DNA of 64,000 nt from Saccharothrix syringae (GCF_009498035.1 NZ_CP034550.1:10602001-10666000), one strand, 5' to 3'; positions 43,147 through 53,287 are shown, counted from the stretch's first letter. Made by a program: numbers and translations. The notes: generated by a model from the letters alone, not told the origin.

Positions 43147-43969
43147 GCGGACACTCCCCTCACACGAACGCGGGAATTTCTGAACACGACCGCAGGAAAA
43201 CCACTAATACCCGCCACTCCCCGCCACTCCTCCCTGCACCAGCCGCAGAACAGCCGCCACCCTCGTCCACGTTCGGGGGACATGAGCCACGTTCGAGGGG
43301 CAGAGAGAACACGTTCGAGGGAAAACGTGACACGGCCGAGGGATCTGCCACGTTCCCGAGCCGTGACGCGTTCGCAGGCCGGGACCGCCCGCAGCGCAAG
43401 TGGTCCCCAACAGACAACCGATCCGGTGACAGGACCATCCGGAAGTAGGACGCTCCAGACAAGGCAAGGCGGGGCGGCGCGAGGCGGGGCAAGGCGGGGC
43501 GGGGCGGGGCAAGGCGAAGCGGGGCCGGGCGTGGCCGAACGGGTGGAGCGGGACGGGGCGGATTCCGCGAAAGGTGGAGCCTTCCAGGGCCAGGCGCCCC
43601 AAGTCCCAGGCCAGGGCGTCCCCCGGGAGCCCACAAACAAAATGATCTTGAGGCGGGGCCGGGACCAAGCGCCGCAAGCGAGCTGGCGAGCGGTTCGGAC
43701 GAGAGCCGCCAACAGCCGGGGCCGACCAGCCGGACAACCACTTGCCCCGCTCGCTCGGCTTGGCCCGCTCGACGGGCCTGCCCCGCTCGATCGGCCGCAA
43801 CCCGTCGGCCTGCGACCAGTCACCTCGTGACGCGACAGCCGTGACCTGGCACCTGCGATCGGGCGACCCGGTGCCCATGATCGGCCGGTCGTGGTCGGTC
43901 GGCCGGTCGCAGCCGGCCTGGCGACTGTGGCCACCCTGGTGCTTGCGGCCGGTCGGGTGGCCGGCGGGG
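43147..43969. repeat. Eroded low-complexity stretch upstream of iolB
   Basis: No gene. Successive blocks of different short repeats: six degenerate copies of CCACGTTCGAGGG (43267-43380, about 20-base spacing), a G-rich tract of AAGGCGGGGCGGGGC steps (43464-43525), CCCGCTCGAYSGGCC steps (43741-43800) and CGGCCGGTCG steps (43870-43925). Long open frames here have repeat composition and no homology. Confidence 0.55.
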
Positions 43970-44144
43970 TGTTGCCCACCCGTTGCGTGTCACGCGCGGG
44001 GTGGTCGGCGGCCACCAGGAACAGCGTGTCCCGGTCGGACAGCAGCTGGTGGCGCCGCCGGCGGGCCTGGTAGGCCCTCCGGATCACGCCCGGGTCCACC
44101 GCCCTCGTGGCCGGCGACCTCCGCCACCGTCCGTCCTCGATCAC
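43970..44144 (-). pseudogene. 5' stub of a Cgl0159-family inositol-cluster barrel gene
   Basis: From GTG 44144 the minus strand encodes about 55 residues that match the start of the Cgl0159 family, a DeoC/FbaB-like (beta/alpha)8 protein common in actinobacterial iol clusters: EDGRWRRSPATRAVDPGVIR, RAYQARRRR and DTLFLVAADHPA. After about ADHPARDTQRVGN the homology stops and the frame runs into repeats. The rest of the roughly 300-residue protein is gone. Position between iolC and iolB fits the usual operon order. Confidence 0.68.
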
Positions 44145-44568
44145 CGGATGTCCCCGGGAGCCGGGGCGGTGGGTGTTGGACGTGGGTGGTGGTTGTCGGG
44201 CCTCGATTCTCTCAACCGATGTTCGGTAACGGTGTTTCCGTACATTTTCGGCCGATGATCACTCGATCGTGTGAACGAGTGGCCGGGGCTGAGGTGATCT
44301 TGCCACAGGACTGGGCTGCGTGCAGGAGGGAGGGGGGTGAGGGGAGGTGGAGGGGAGAGGGGAGGCGGAAGGGCTAGGCGAGGAGGTGGGGTGGAGCTGG
44401 GAGCGGGGGCAGAGGCGTGAACGAGTACGGAGGCGGGAACGGGGAGGGGGACTGGAGCGGGGACAGGAACGGAAACAGGGACGGAACCAGGTGCGGGGGC
44501 GCGGGTAGGCGTGGCGGAGAGCGGGGGTGTCGGGGTGACCCGCGTCGGGGCGCCCCACGGACTGGTCG
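44145..44568. repeat. Gap with dispersed element and purine-rich tract
   Basis: No gene. It holds the dispersed 55-bp element (44211-44269) and, from about 44320 to 44495, an almost pure G/A tract on the plus strand (GGGAGGGGGGTGAGGGGAGG and similar steps). Several G-runs could form quadruplexes. Confidence 0.55.
44211..44269. repeat. Dispersed ~55-bp element, copy 1
   Basis: Shares most positions with 59955-60012, including GGTAACGG, GTTTCCGTACATT and CGATCG at fixed spacing. Contains an imperfect palindrome around 44224-44240. See findings. Confidence 0.7.
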
Positions 44569-45495
44569 TCACAGCAGGGCCTCCACCTCGGCAGCCGTGG
44601 GCATGGCGTCCGCGCAGGCCAGGCGGCTCGCCACCAGGGCACCGGCCGCGTTGGCGTAGCGGGCGATGCGGGGTGGCGCCCAGCCCGCCAGGAGGCCGTG
44701 GGCCAGTGCGCCGCCGAAGGCGTCGCCCGCCCCCAGCCCGCACACCACCCGCACCGGGTGCGGCGGCACGGTCCACGCCCCGTCGCCGTCGGCGATCAGG
44801 ACGCCCTCCGCCCCCAGCTTGACCACCGCCAGCTCGACCCCCCGCGCCAGCAGCCGGGCAGCGGCTTCGGCGGGGTCCGCCGTCCCGACCGCCACCTCCA
44901 CCTCCACCCGGTTCCCCACGGCGACCGTCACGTGGTCGAGCATCCAGCCGATCTCGCGCCCGGCCATCCCCGGATCGGGCCAGAACGCCGGCCGGTAGTC
45001 CAGGTCGAGCACCGTGTGCGCGCGCCGCCCCCGGTGCTCCAGCACCGCCCGCTGCGTGGACCGCCCCGGTTCCGCCGACACCCCCGTCCCCGTCACCCAC
45101 AGCAGCGGCACGTCGGCCACCTCGTCCCACGGCACGTCGGCCGTCCCCAGGGTCAGGTCGGGTGCCAGCGGTTCGCGGTAGAACAGCAGCGGGGGGTCCT
45201 CGGGCGGGTCGAGGGCGCAGAAGACGACCGGGGTCCGCAGGGGCGCGGTGCCGACGTGCCCGACCCCCACCCCGAACCCCGTCAGCGCCGCCCGCACGTA
45301 GTCGCCGAACGCGTCGTCGCCCACCTTGGTCAGCACGGCCGCCCGCCGGCCCAGCCTGGCCGCCGCCACGGCGACGTTCGTGGCGGTCCCGCCCAGCGAC
45401 TTGGCGAACGTCCGGACCTCCGCCAGCGGCACGCCGCCCTGCTCCGGGTACAGGTCCACCCCGACCCGCCCCACGGTCAGCACCTCGACCGTCAC
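44569..45495 (-). CDS. iolC: 5-dehydro-2-deoxygluconokinase IolC (PfkB family)
   Basis: 308 aa from GTG 45495, overlapping the ABC ATPase stop by four bases. Phosphorylates 5-dehydro-2-deoxygluconate. PfkB motifs: [20 protein letters not shown] near the N-terminus and the C-terminal [20 protein letters not shown] with the catalytic Asp. [20 protein letters not shown] is characteristic of the IolC branch. It is the last gene of the tightly overlapping part of the operon. Confidence 0.93.
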   Translation of the reverse strand: MTVEVLTVGRVGVDLYPEQGGVPLAEVRTFAKSLGGTATNVAVAAARLGRRAAVLTKVGDDAFGDYVRAALTGFGVGVGHVGTAPLRTPVVFCALDPPEDPPLLFYREPLAPDLTLGTADVPWDEVADVPLLWVTGTGVSAEPGRSTQRAVLEHRGRRAHTVLDLDYRPAFWPDPGMAGREIGWMLDHVTVAVGNRVEVEVAVGTADPAEAAARLLARGVELAVVKLGAEGVLIADGDGAWTVPPHPVRVVCGLGAGDAFGGALAHGLLAGWAPPRIARYANAAGALVASRLACADAMPTAAEVEALL

Positions 45496-46259
45496 TCGGC
45501 GACCCCCCGCAGTTCGTGGGCCAGCGCCTCCAGTTCCGCCCCGCCCGCCATCTCCCGGGTCAGCCGCGCCGGGGTGACCTCGGACTTGGCGTGGTCCCCG
45601 ATCACCCGGCCCCGGTTGAGCAGCAGGAACCGGTCGCCGACGGGGTAGGCGTGGTGCGGGTTGTGGGTGATGAGCACGACCCCGAGCCCCCGGTCGCGGG
45701 CCCGGGCCACGTTCCTCAGCACCACGCCGGCCTGTCTGACGCCGAGGGCGGCGGTGGGTTCGTCGAGGACGAGGACCCTGGCGCCGAAGTGGACGGCCCG
45801 GGCGATGGCCACGCACTGCCGCTCGCCGCCGGACAGGGTGCCGACCGGTTGTTCCACGTCCCGCAGGACCACGCCGAGGTCGGCCAGCGCGGCGCGCGCG
45901 ACCTCGCGGCCGCGTCGCCGGTCCAGGAACGGTCCCCGGGTCGGTTCGGCGCCGAGGAAGAAGTTGCGCCACACGCTCATCAGCGGCACGAGGGCGAGGT
46001 CCTGGTGGACGGTGGCGATGCCGAGGGCGAGGGCCTCGCGCGGCGACGAGAACCGCACCGGCCGCCCGTCGACCAGGTACCGGCCGGTGTCGTGGCGGTG
46101 CACCCCGGCCAGCACCTTGATCAGGGTCGACTTGCCGGCGCCGTTGTCGCCGAGGACGCAGGTGACCTCGCCGGCGCGCACCACCGCCGACACGTCGTGC
46201 AGCGCGACCACGCTGCCGTAGGACTTGCCGATGCCGCGCACTTCCAGCAGGGGGTTCAC
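45492..46259 (-). CDS. Sugar/inositol ABC transporter ATP-binding protein
   Basis: 255 aa, GTG 46259. Single-domain version of a monosaccharide-type ABC ATPase: Walker [12 protein letters not shown]-loop [15 protein letters not shown], signature LSGGERQ, Walker [16 protein letters not shown] and switch ITHNPHHA. FrcA-like half-length ATPases work as homodimers with RbsC-type permeases. Within an iol operon it should power myo-inositol uptake. Overlaps both neighbours by four bases. Confidence 0.92.
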   Translation of the reverse strand: MNPLLEVRGIGKSYGSVVALHDVSAVVRAGEVTCVLGDNGAGKSTLIKVLAGVHRHDTGRYLVDGRPVRFSSPREALALGIATVHQDLALVPLMSVWRNFFLGAEPTRGPFLDRRRGREVARAALADLGVVLRDVEQPVGTLSGGERQCVAIARAVHFGARVLVLDEPTAALGVRQAGVVLRNVARARDRGLGVVLITHNPHHAYPVGDRFLLLNRGRVIGDHAKSEVTPARLTREMAGGAELEALAHELRGVAE

Positions 46260-47281
46260 GGCCGCACCCTTTCCGCCCGGCGCCGCAGGGCGTTGTTGAC
46301 GAGGACGGCCGCCAGCAGCATCGCGCCGAGGAAGAGCTGGAACCAGTCGGAGTCCCAGTTGGCGTAGACGATGCCCTGCCGGGCCATGCCGAAGATGAGC
46401 GCGCCGAGGGCGGCGCCGACGGCGGAGCCGAACCCGCCGGTGAGCAGGCAGCCGCCGATGACGGCCGCGACGATGTACTGGAACTCCAGGCCGATGCCCT
46501 GGTTGGCCTGGACGCCGGCGAACCGCAGGACGTTGGTCGTCCCGACCAGCCAGGCGGCGAACGCGGTCGTGGTGAACAGCGCGACCTTGGTGCGCAGCAC
46601 CGGCACGCCGACCGCGCGGGCCGCCGCCGCGGAGCCGCCGACGGCGAACACGCGGTTGCCGAACCCGGTGCGCAGCAGCACGACCGAGGCGACCGCGGTG
46701 GCCAGCAGCCACCACAGGATCGACACCGGGAACGCGGTGCCGCCCACGTCGACGGTGGAGGCGAACAGGTAGCCGGCGGAGGCGTAGCCGTCGGCGGAGC
46801 GCATGCCGGAGACCTGCACGGTGCCGGTGACCAGGCGCGTCACCCCGAGGTTGAGGCCCTGGAGGGCGAGGAACGTCCCGAGGGTCACGATGAAGCTGGG
46901 CAGGCCGGTGCGCACCACGAGCCACCCGTTGAGCACGCCGACCGCCAGCGCGAACACCAGCGACACCGGCAGCGCGGCCCACGTGTTCCAGCCGAGTTCG
47001 GTGGCCAGGACGGCGGTGACCAGGGCGGTGGAGGCGGTGAGGACGCCCGCGGACAGGTCGAACTCGCCGCCGACCATGAGCAGCGCCACGGCGACGGCCA
47101 TGATGCCGAGCGTGGAGGCGTCGTCGAGCCACGTGGCCACGCCCGCGGTGCTGAGGAACCGCTCGGTCGTCACCGAGAAGAACGCGAACACCAGCAGCGC
47201 GCCGAGCAGGGCGCCGACCTCGGGCCGGGCGACCAGCCGGTCGAGCGCGGCGGTCCGGGTGCCGGTCGCGGCGCGCTTCAC
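46256..47281 (-). CDS. Sugar/inositol ABC transporter permease
   Basis: 341 aa, GTG 47281. RbsC/FrcB-type permease with eight or more helices. Family features: [57 protein letters not shown] and [20 protein letters not shown]. Works with the ATPase and binding protein encoded on either side; overlaps them by four bases each. Confidence 0.93.
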   Translation of the reverse strand: MKRAATGTRTAALDRLVARPEVGALLGALLVFAFFSVTTERFLSTAGVATWLDDASTLGIMAVAVALLMVGGEFDLSAGVLTASTALVTAVLATELGWNTWAALPVSLVFALAVGVLNGWLVVRTGLPSFIVTLGTFLALQGLNLGVTRLVTGTVQVSGMRSADGYASAGYLFASTVDVGGTAFPVSILWWLLATAVASVVLLRTGFGNRVFAVGGSAAAARAVGVPVLRTKVALFTTTAFAAWLVGTTNVLRFAGVQANQGIGLEFQYIVAAVIGGCLLTGGFGSAVGAALGALIFGMARQGIVYANWDSDWFQLFLGAMLLAAVLVNNALRRRAERVRP

Positions 47282-48264
47282 CGGGTGCCGCGCTCGGCGT
47301 ACTCGGCGACGCGGTCCACGTTGGACCGGTCGACGAAGCCGGGTCCGGTGAGCACGGGCCGGCCGCCGCCGACGGTGTTGGCGTTGTCGTGGTGGAGCTT
47401 GAGCATGACGATCGGCAGGTAGCCCTGCTCGTACTGCTGCTGGTCCACGGCGAACAGCACGTCGCCGGCCTTGATGGCGTCGGTGACGTCGCCGTTGAGG
47501 TCGAAGGTGGCGACCGCGGCCCGCGAGGAGGCGCCCTTGACGGCGTTGACCGCGGACACCGCGACCTGCGGGTTGAGCGCGAGGACGGCGTCGACGGAGG
47601 TGTCGGTCTGGAGCGCGCCCTTGATGCGGGCCTCGACGTCGGTGGGGTTGTTGATGTCGACCTGGAGGGTGGTGGCGGTGCCGCCGAACCCGGTGCGGGC
47701 GCCGTCGCAGCGCTGGTCGAGGCCGATGTTGCCGGCCTCGTGGATGACGCACAGCAGCTTGCCCCTGCCTGCTTCGCGCAGCCTGCGGCCCGCCTGCTCG
47801 CCGGCCACGTCCTCCTCCTGGCCGACGTGGGCGAGCGCGCCGAACTCGGCCGAGCGCCCGGAGCCGGAGTTGATGGTGATGACGGGGATGCCGGCGCGGA
47901 CCGCGTTCTGCACCGAGGTCTTGAGCGCGTCGGGGTTGGCCAGGGACACGACGATGCCGCCGACCCGCTGGGACACCGCGTTGTCGACCAGGGTGGCCTG
48001 GCGGGCGGGGTCGCCGTCGGAGTGGTAGTCCACCGCGACGCCGAGCTGCTCGCCGGCGGCGGTGGCGCCGTTCTTGACCACGTTCCAGAACGCGTCGCCC
48101 GCGGTGCCGTGGGAGATGACCGCGACGCGCAGCTCGCCGGCGGTGGGGGCCTGGGTGGCGGGGTCGTCGTCCCGGGACGCGGTGGGGCCGCTGCACGCGG
48201 CCAGCAGGGCGAGGCCGGCGAGGACCGGGCCGGCGAGGGCGAGGGCCGGTCGGGTGGACGTCAT
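47278..48264 (-). CDS. Sugar/inositol ABC transporter substrate-binding lipoprotein
   Basis: 328 aa, ATG 48264 with a TCCTCC complement (GGAGG) just upstream. Lipobox LALLAACSG at about residue 24. Periplasmic-binding-type fold: [58 protein letters not shown] and [14 protein letters not shown]. Ligand assignment to myo-inositol is by operon context. Confidence 0.92.
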   Translation of the reverse strand: MTSTRPALALAGPVLAGLALLAACSGPTASRDDDPATQAPTAGELRVAVISHGTAGDAFWNVVKNGATAAGEQLGVAVDYHSDGDPARQATLVDNAVSQRVGGIVVSLANPDALKTSVQNAVRAGIPVITINSGSGRSAEFGALAHVGQEEDVAGEQAGRRLREAGRGKLLCVIHEAGNIGLDQRCDGARTGFGGTATTLQVDINNPTDVEARIKGALQTDTSVDAVLALNPQVAVSAVNAVKGASSRAAVATFDLNGDVTDAIKAGDVLFAVDQQQYEQGYLPIVMLKLHHDNANTVGGGRPVLTGPGFVDRSNVDRVAEYAERGTR

Positions 48265-49106
48265 CGTCCCTCCTGGAGGTGGGTGAGGCTGCGGGCGGTG
48301 TCCCGCAGCGGGGTGTCGTCGCGGTCGTCGTCGAGCGCGGTGTCCTGCTCCAGGACGCACCAGCCGCGGTAACCGGTGTCCCGCAGGAGCGCGACCAGGG
48401 CGGCCACGTCGAGGTCGCCGTCGCCCAGCGGCGCGTACAGGCCCTCGCGCACGGCGGCCGCGTAGCCGAGCTCGCCGCGGCGCACGGCGGCGGCGAGGTC
48501 GGCGCGCACGTCCTTGAGGTGCACGTGGCCGATGCGCCCGGGGTGGCGGCGGGCCAGGTCGACCGGGTCGGTGCCGCCGATGAGCAGGTGCCCGGTGTCC
48601 AGGCACAGCGGCACGTCGGAGTCGGCCAGGAACCGCTCGACCTCGTCCGCGCGTTCCACGTGCGTGCCGACGTGCGGGTGCAGCGCGGTGCGCAGGCCGC
48701 GGGCGGCGGCCCGGTCGCGCACGGCGGCGGCGGTGTCGACCAGGGTGCGCCACTCGGCGTCGGTGAGCGCGGGGCGTTCGTCGTAGCCGTCGAGGCCGGT
48801 GGCGGCGGCCAGCACCAGGACCTCGGCGCCCGCGTCGGCGAGCAGCGCCGCGGTCGCGTCGGCGGCCGACGGGTCGCCGGCGTGCAGGGGCACGGCCAGG
48901 AAACCGCCCACCAGCGCCAGGCCGTGCCCGTCGAGCAGGGCTCTCAGGGCCGCCGGGTCGGTGGGCAGGTAGCCGGGCGGGCCGAGTTCGGTGGCGCGCA
49001 GGCCGAGCGAGGCCATCTGCGCCAGCACGGTCGCGGGGTCGGGCACGCGGCCCCAGCCGGGCACCTCGCACACACCCCACGAGATGGGCGCGCCGGCGGT
49101 CCTCAC
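48261..49106 (-). CDS. iolE: IolE-like inosose dehydratase (sugar phosphate isomerase/epimerase fold)
   Basis: 281 aa from GTG 49106. Xylose-isomerase-like TIM barrel. APISWGVCEVPGWG is the IolE-type N-terminus; metal-binding residues lie in TALHPHVGTHVE, LCLDTGHLLIGG and GHVHLKDV, and the last Glu in WCVLEQD. IolE dehydrates 2-keto-myo-inositol to the diketone used by IolD. Overlaps iolG and the binding-protein gene by four bases each. Confidence 0.88.
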   Translation of the reverse strand: MRTAGAPISWGVCEVPGWGRVPDPATVLAQMASLGLRATELGPPGYLPTDPAALRALLDGHGLALVGGFLAVPLHAGDPSAADATAALLADAGAEVLVLAAATGLDGYDERPALTDAEWRTLVDTAAAVRDRAAARGLRTALHPHVGTHVERADEVERFLADSDVPLCLDTGHLLIGGTDPVDLARRHPGRIGHVHLKDVRADLAAAVRRGELGYAAAVREGLYAPLGDGDLDVAALVALLRDTGYRGWCVLEQDTALDDDRDDTPLRDTARSLTHLQEGR

Positions 49107-50107
49107 GCGGCCACCCCCGCGGTCGGGCGGACGGGGGCGCCGGTGCGGCGGGACCGCTCGCAGGCGTCGGCGAGTGCCAGGCTGACGAGGCTGTCGCGCA
49201 CCGGCGACGGGTTGGCCGCCCGGCCCGCCACGACGCCCGCGAACACCGCCACCTCGTTGAGGTAGGCGCGGTGGAAGCGCTCGGGGAAGCCGGGGTAGGC
49301 GTCGGCGGCGGCCTTGGGCCCGTCGGGTTCGAGGGAGGTCAGCGGGGTGCGCGGGTCGAGGCCGACGGCCAGGCAGTCGCGGCTGCCGAGCACCTCGACG
49401 CGGTGGTCGTAGCCGACCGGGTCGTGCCTGCCGGCCGCGAGCACGGCGTGCGCGCCGCCCGCGAACCTCAGCACCACCACGGCGTTGTCCACGTCGTCGG
49501 CGGCGGCGAACGCGTCGTCCACCAGCACCGAGCCGGACGCGTACACCTCGACGACGGGTTCGCCGACCAGCCACGGCACCGCGTCCAGGTCGTGGACCAG
49601 CAGGTCGCGGAAGATGCCGCCGGAGCCGGGCAGGTAGGCGGGGTCGGGCGGCCGGGCGTCGAAGCCCTGCGCGCGCACCAGGTAGACCGCGCCGACGTGG
49701 CCCGCGCGCACGCGCCGGTGCAGCTCGACCACGGCCGGGTCGAAGCGGCGCTGGAACCCGACCAGCACCTCCACCCCGGATGCCTCCACGTCGGCCACCA
49801 GCGCGCGCATCTCCTCCAGCCGGCTCGCGATCGGCTTCTCGCACAGCGTCGGCACGCCGGCGGCGACGGTCTCCCGTAACAGCGCGGGGTGGGTGCCGGT
49901 GGGCGTGGCCAGCAGCACGCCGTCACAGAGGGTGAGGATGGTGGAGAGGTCGGCCACGGCCCGGGTGCCGGGCAGGGCGGCCGCCGTCCGCTGGGCGCGG
50001 CCGGGCAGCGGGTCGTGCAGCAGGACCTCGTCGACCTCGTCCAGGGTGGTCAGGTTCGCGGCGTGCATGGTGCCGATCCGGCCCACTCCGACAACTCCGA
50101 TGCGCAT
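49103..50107 (-). CDS. iolG: Inositol 2-dehydrogenase IolG (Gfo/Idh/MocA family)
   Basis: 334 aa. NAD-dependent oxidation of myo-inositol to 2-keto-inositol. Rossmann motif GVVGVGRIGTMHAANL, catalytic EKP in PTLCEKPIASRLEE, LVGFQRRFDPAV, then DLLVHDLDAVPWL with the Asp-x-x-x-His pair HDLD. First gene of the minus-strand iol operon; the divergent lacI gene and two palindromes lie upstream. ATG 50107. Confidence 0.93.
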   Translation of the reverse strand: MRIGVVGVGRIGTMHAANLTTLDEVDEVLLHDPLPGRAQRTAAALPGTRAVADLSTILTLCDGVLLATPTGTHPALLRETVAAGVPTLCEKPIASRLEEMRALVADVEASGVEVLVGFQRRFDPAVVELHRRVRAGHVGAVYLVRAQGFDARPPDPAYLPGSGGIFRDLLVHDLDAVPWLVGEPVVEVYASGSVLVDDAFAAADDVDNAVVVLRFAGGAHAVLAAGRHDPVGYDHRVEVLGSRDCLAVGLDPRTPLTSLEPDGPKAAADAYPGFPERFHRAYLNEVAVFAGVVAGRAANPSPVRDSLVSLALADACERSRRTGAPVRPTAGVAA

Positions 50108-50144
50108 CCGGGTGGTCTCCGTCCTGGTGGCGGTGGTCTACCGT

Positions 50145-50175
50145 TAGAGCGCTCTACTTCGTTGGAGCGCTCCAA
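50145..50175. promoter_or_regulatory. Two LacI-type operators between iolG and lacI
   Basis: TAGAGCGCTCTA (50145-50156) and TTGGAGCGCTCCAA (50162-50175) are both perfect palindromes with the same GAGCGCTC core; their centres are 18 bases apart. Central CG palindromes of this kind are typical LacI-family sites. Binding would control the iol operon and probably the regulator itself. Confidence 0.85.
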
Positions 50176-50236
50176 TGCTGTTACCTCCGTCACACGGGTG
50201 TCAAGGCTCGACGTTCGGGCCGAGCGGGAGGAACCG

Positions 50237-51214
50237 GTGGCCAGACCCACCATGGAGGACGTGGCCGCGCGCGCCGGGGTGTCCCGCGCGCTGGTGTCGC
50301 TGGTCATGCGCGGGTCACCGAGGGTGAGCGACCTGCGGCGCGCGGCCGTGCTGAAGGCGGCCGAGGAGCTGGGGTACTCGCCGCACGCCATGGCGCGGTC
50401 GCTGGCCAGCCGCACCTCGCACGTGCTCGGGGTGATGGTGTCCGACCTGCACAACGCGTTCTTCGCGGAGGTGGTGGACGGGTTGGACGAGGTGGCCCGC
50501 GAGCGGGGGTTCGACCTGATCGTCAACACCGGCGGGCGCAGGCCCGCGCGGGAGCGGCGGGCGCTGGCGAGCCTGCTGTCGTTCCGGCCGGCGGGGCTGG
50601 CGCTGCTGTCGCCGGTGGTGCCGTCGGCGGACATCGCGCGGGCGGCGGCCCAGGCGCCGGTGGTGCTGGTCGCCCGGTCGTCCCGGCTGTCCACCGTGGA
50701 TACGGTGAACGACGACGGGGGGCTCGGCATCCGGTTGGCCGTGGACCACCTGGTGTCGTTGGGGCACCGGCGGATCGCCCACCTCGACGGTGGTGAGGGG
50801 GCGCGGCGGCGCGGTTACCTGGCGGCGGTGGACGCCCACGGCCTGGCGCCGCGCGTGGTGGGCAGCGAGTACACCGACGAGGCCGGTGCGCGGGCGGTTC
50901 GCGAGTTGTTGGCCGATCCGCCCACCGCGATCGTCTCGTGCAACGACTTCAACGCGTTCGGGGCGATCTCGGCGTTGGAGGAGGCGGGGTTGCGGGTGCC
51001 GCGGGACGTGTCGGTGGTTGGTTACGACAACACGTCGCTGGCCGCGCTGCGACACGTCTCGCTGACGACGGTCGACCAGCCGCGCAACGAGTTCGGACGG
51101 CTGGCGGCCGAGGCACTGCTGCAACGCGTGCGCGGCGAGCGGCAGGAACCCGTGCGGCACCTGTTGCGCCCTTCGCTGGTCGTCCGCGCCACCACGGCAC
51201 CGCCTCGCGAATAA
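50237..51214 (+). CDS. LacI family repressor of the inositol operon
   Basis: 325 aa from GTG 50237, after GGGAGG. DNA-binding head: TMEDVAARAGVSRALVSLVM with the hinge SPHAMARSLASRTSHVLGV. Ligand domain: VMVSDLHNAFFAEVVDGLDE, LSTVDTVNDDGGLGIRLAVD, HRRIAHLDGGEGARRRGYL, CNDFNAFGAISALEEAGL and VSVVGYDNTSLA. It is divergent from iolG with its likely operators between; the inducer is presumably inositol or a ketone derived from it. Confidence 0.92.
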   Translation: MARPTMEDVAARAGVSRALVSLVMRGSPRVSDLRRAAVLKAAEELGYSPHAMARSLASRTSHVLGVMVSDLHNAFFAEVVDGLDEVARERGFDLIVNTGGRRPARERRALASLLSFRPAGLALLSPVVPSADIARAAAQAPVVLVARSSRLSTVDTVNDDGGLGIRLAVDHLVSLGHRRIAHLDGGEGARRRGYLAAVDAHGLAPRVVGSEYTDEAGARAVRELLADPPTAIVSCNDFNAFGAISALEEAGLRVPRDVSVVGYDNTSLAALRHVSLTTVDQPRNEFGRLAAEALLQRVRGERQEPVRHLLRPSLVVRATTAPPRE

Positions 51215-51776
51215 GGGGTCAACCGAAATTGTCGAATGTTGACATCACCCACATACGACACCGCCCCACAAGCGACACCGCCCCACAGGCGAGAAGTCCG
51301 CTTGAATTGTCGAATGTTGACATTGCCTCTGCGCGCGCCCCGCCGGCACACCCTCCTGCGCACACCGCTTGTGCACAGTCCCTCGCACGCGCCCTCTGCG
51401 CGACCTCCTGCACGCGACTCCCCGCGCGCCTCTCAGCGCATCTCTCCCAGCGCATCTCTCCCAGCGCATCTCTCCCAGTGCGTCTCTCCCAGTGCGTCTC
51501 TCCCAGCGCCCCCCTCTCATCATGCGATTCCCTGTACGCGATCCTCCCAGCATGCGGCTCCCCAGGTGCGACCTACATCGCACGATCCGGCCCTCTCGCA
51601 CGGCACCGCCCTTGCGTGACCCCCTCGTGCGGCGCCGGCCTGTGGATGTAGAGCCGCCTGCATTGTCGAATGTTGACATTGCCTGGGCGGTGCCATCCCC
51701 CGAGTGAAGGGTCCGCCCGCCGGCAGGGGGAGGGCGGGCGGACCCGGTCCTAGGCGTTAGGCGTAGGCGTTGGGAA
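51215..51776. repeat. Gap of 562 bases with an 18-mer in three copies and a 14-bp tandem array
   Basis: No gene. ATTGTCGAATGTTGACAT occurs at 51228-51245, 51306-51323 and 51662-51679; copies 2 and 3 are identical for five more bases (TGCCT). A tandem array of CAGCGCATCTCTCC (14 bp) runs through 51434-51503 in five copies plus a decayed sixth. The gap lies between convergent lacI and tctA. Confidence 0.8.
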
Positions 51777-53285
51777 TTAGGCGTCCGCCCGCGAACGCTC
51801 CGCCGGTGCCCGACGGACCAGGCGCCGGACCAGCGGCCACGCCAGCAGCAGCACGACCACGGCGTAGACGGCGACCGAGAACGGCGTGTTGACCAAACCG
51901 GTCAGCGAGCCGTCCGACAGCTGCAACGCGCGCCGCATCTGCTGTTCGGCCGCCGGGCCGAGGATGACGGCGATGATCGCGGGCAGCACCGGCAGCCCGT
52001 ACCGCCGCATCACGAACCCCAGCAGGCCGATCACGAACATCAGCAGCAGGTCGAACACATCACCGTTGACCGCGTACGCGCCGACGCTGGCGAAGAACAG
52101 AATGCCCGCGTACAGGTAAGGCCGGGGAATGCGCAACAGCTTCGCCCACACCGGCGCCAACGGCAGGTTCAGCACCAGCAGCAGGCACAGGCCGACGAAC
52201 AGCGACGCGATCAGCGCCCACACCAGCGCGGACTCCCGCTCGAACAGCAGCGGCCCGGGCTGGATCCCGTACTGCTGGAACGCCGCCAGCATCACCGCGG
52301 CCACCGCCGTGGTGGGCAGCCCCAGCGTCAGCATCGACACCAGCGTCCCCGCGGCGGACGCGCTGGACGTCGCCTCCGGCCCGGCCACGCCCTCGATCGC
52401 GCCCTTGCCGAACTGGTCGCGGTGCTTGGACAACCGCTTCTCGGTCACGTACGACAGGAACGTGGGGATCTCCGCCCCACCCGCGGGCACCGCGCCGAAC
52501 GGGAACCCGATCAGCGGCCCGCGCAGCCACGGCTTCCACGAGCGCCTCCAGTCCTCGCGCCCCAGCCACGGGCGCCCCACCGGGATCGGCCGGTGCGGCT
52601 TGCGGCGCAGGTGCGCGGCCACCCACAGCGACTCGCCCACGGCGAACAGGGCGACCGCGACGACCACCACGTCCACGCCGTCGGCCAGGTGCAGCGACCC
52701 GAACGTGAGCCGCTGCTGCCCGGTCATCTCGTCCAGCCCCACCAACCCGACGGCCAGCCCGATGAGCAGGGACGCGAACCCCCGCACCCGGGACGCGCCG
52801 AGCACCGAGGTGACCGCGATGAACGCCAGCACCATGATCGCGAAGAAGTCGGGCGCGCCGATGTCCACGGCCAGCTTCGCCACGGTCGGCGCGAGCAGCA
52901 CGAGCAGCACGGTGCCGATGATGCCGCCGACGAAGTGCCCGATCGCCGCCGCGGCAAGCGCTTGCGCACCGCGTCCGGCGCGGGCCATCGGGTTGCCGTC
53001 GATGGCCGCGACCACCGCCGCGCTCTCCCCCGGCGTGTTGAGCAGGATCGACGTGGTGGAGCCGCCGAACATGCCGCCGTAGTAGATGCCCGCGAACATG
53101 ATGAACGCGCCGGTCGGCTCCAGGCCGTAGGTGACCGGCAGCAGCAGCGCCACCGCCATCGCCGGGCCGATGCCGGGCAGCACGCCGATCGCCGTGCCCA
53201 GCAGCACGCCCAGCGCCGCCAGCAGCAGGTGACCGGGCGTCAGCGCGGTGGCGAAGCCCCCCACCAGGTTGTCGATCGCGTCCAC
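51777..53285 (-). CDS. tctA: Tripartite tricarboxylate transporter large subunit TctA
   Basis: 502 aa, GTG 53285, about 12 helices. TctA signature segments: [60 protein letters not shown] and [38 protein letters not shown]. It forms the membrane channel for carboxylate uptake with TctB and the binding protein TctC. Last gene of tctCBA; two bases after tctB. Confidence 0.95.
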   Translation of the reverse strand: MDAIDNLVGGFATALTPGHLLLAALGVLLGTAIGVLPGIGPAMAVALLLPVTYGLEPTGAFIMFAGIYYGGMFGGSTTSILLNTPGESAAVVAAIDGNPMARAGRGAQALAAAAIGHFVGGIIGTVLLVLLAPTVAKLAVDIGAPDFFAIMVLAFIAVTSVLGASRVRGFASLLIGLAVGLVGLDEMTGQQRLTFGSLHLADGVDVVVVAVALFAVGESLWVAAHLRRKPHRPIPVGRPWLGREDWRRSWKPWLRGPLIGFPFGAVPAGGAEIPTFLSYVTEKRLSKHRDQFGKGAIEGVAGPEATSSASAAGTLVSMLTLGLPTTAVAAVMLAAFQQYGIQPGPLLFERESALVWALIASLFVGLCLLLVLNLPLAPVWAKLLRIPRPYLYAGILFFASVGAYAVNGDVFDLLLMFVIGLLGFVMRRYGLPVLPAIIAVILGPAAEQQMRRALQLSDGSLTGLVNTPFSVAVYAVVVLLLAWPLVRRLVRRAPAERSRADA

Positions 53286-53287
53286 GG

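Noticed and set aside
43143..43969. Continuation of the open frame beyond the Cgl0159-like stub
   Set aside because: The frame stays open only because of GC-rich repeats; after about residue 57 the product is repeat-derived and unlike any aldolase-type barrel.
51228..51245. TTGACA inside the 18-mer considered as a promoter -35
   Set aside because: No acceptable -10 hexamer is found 16-18 bases downstream of any of the three copies, and there is no plus-strand gene to serve.
51245..51679. 144-codon minus-strand ORF starting MSTFDN
   Set aside because: It is built from the 18-mer repeat and the 14-bp minisatellite; the amino-acid sequence is repetitive and without homology.
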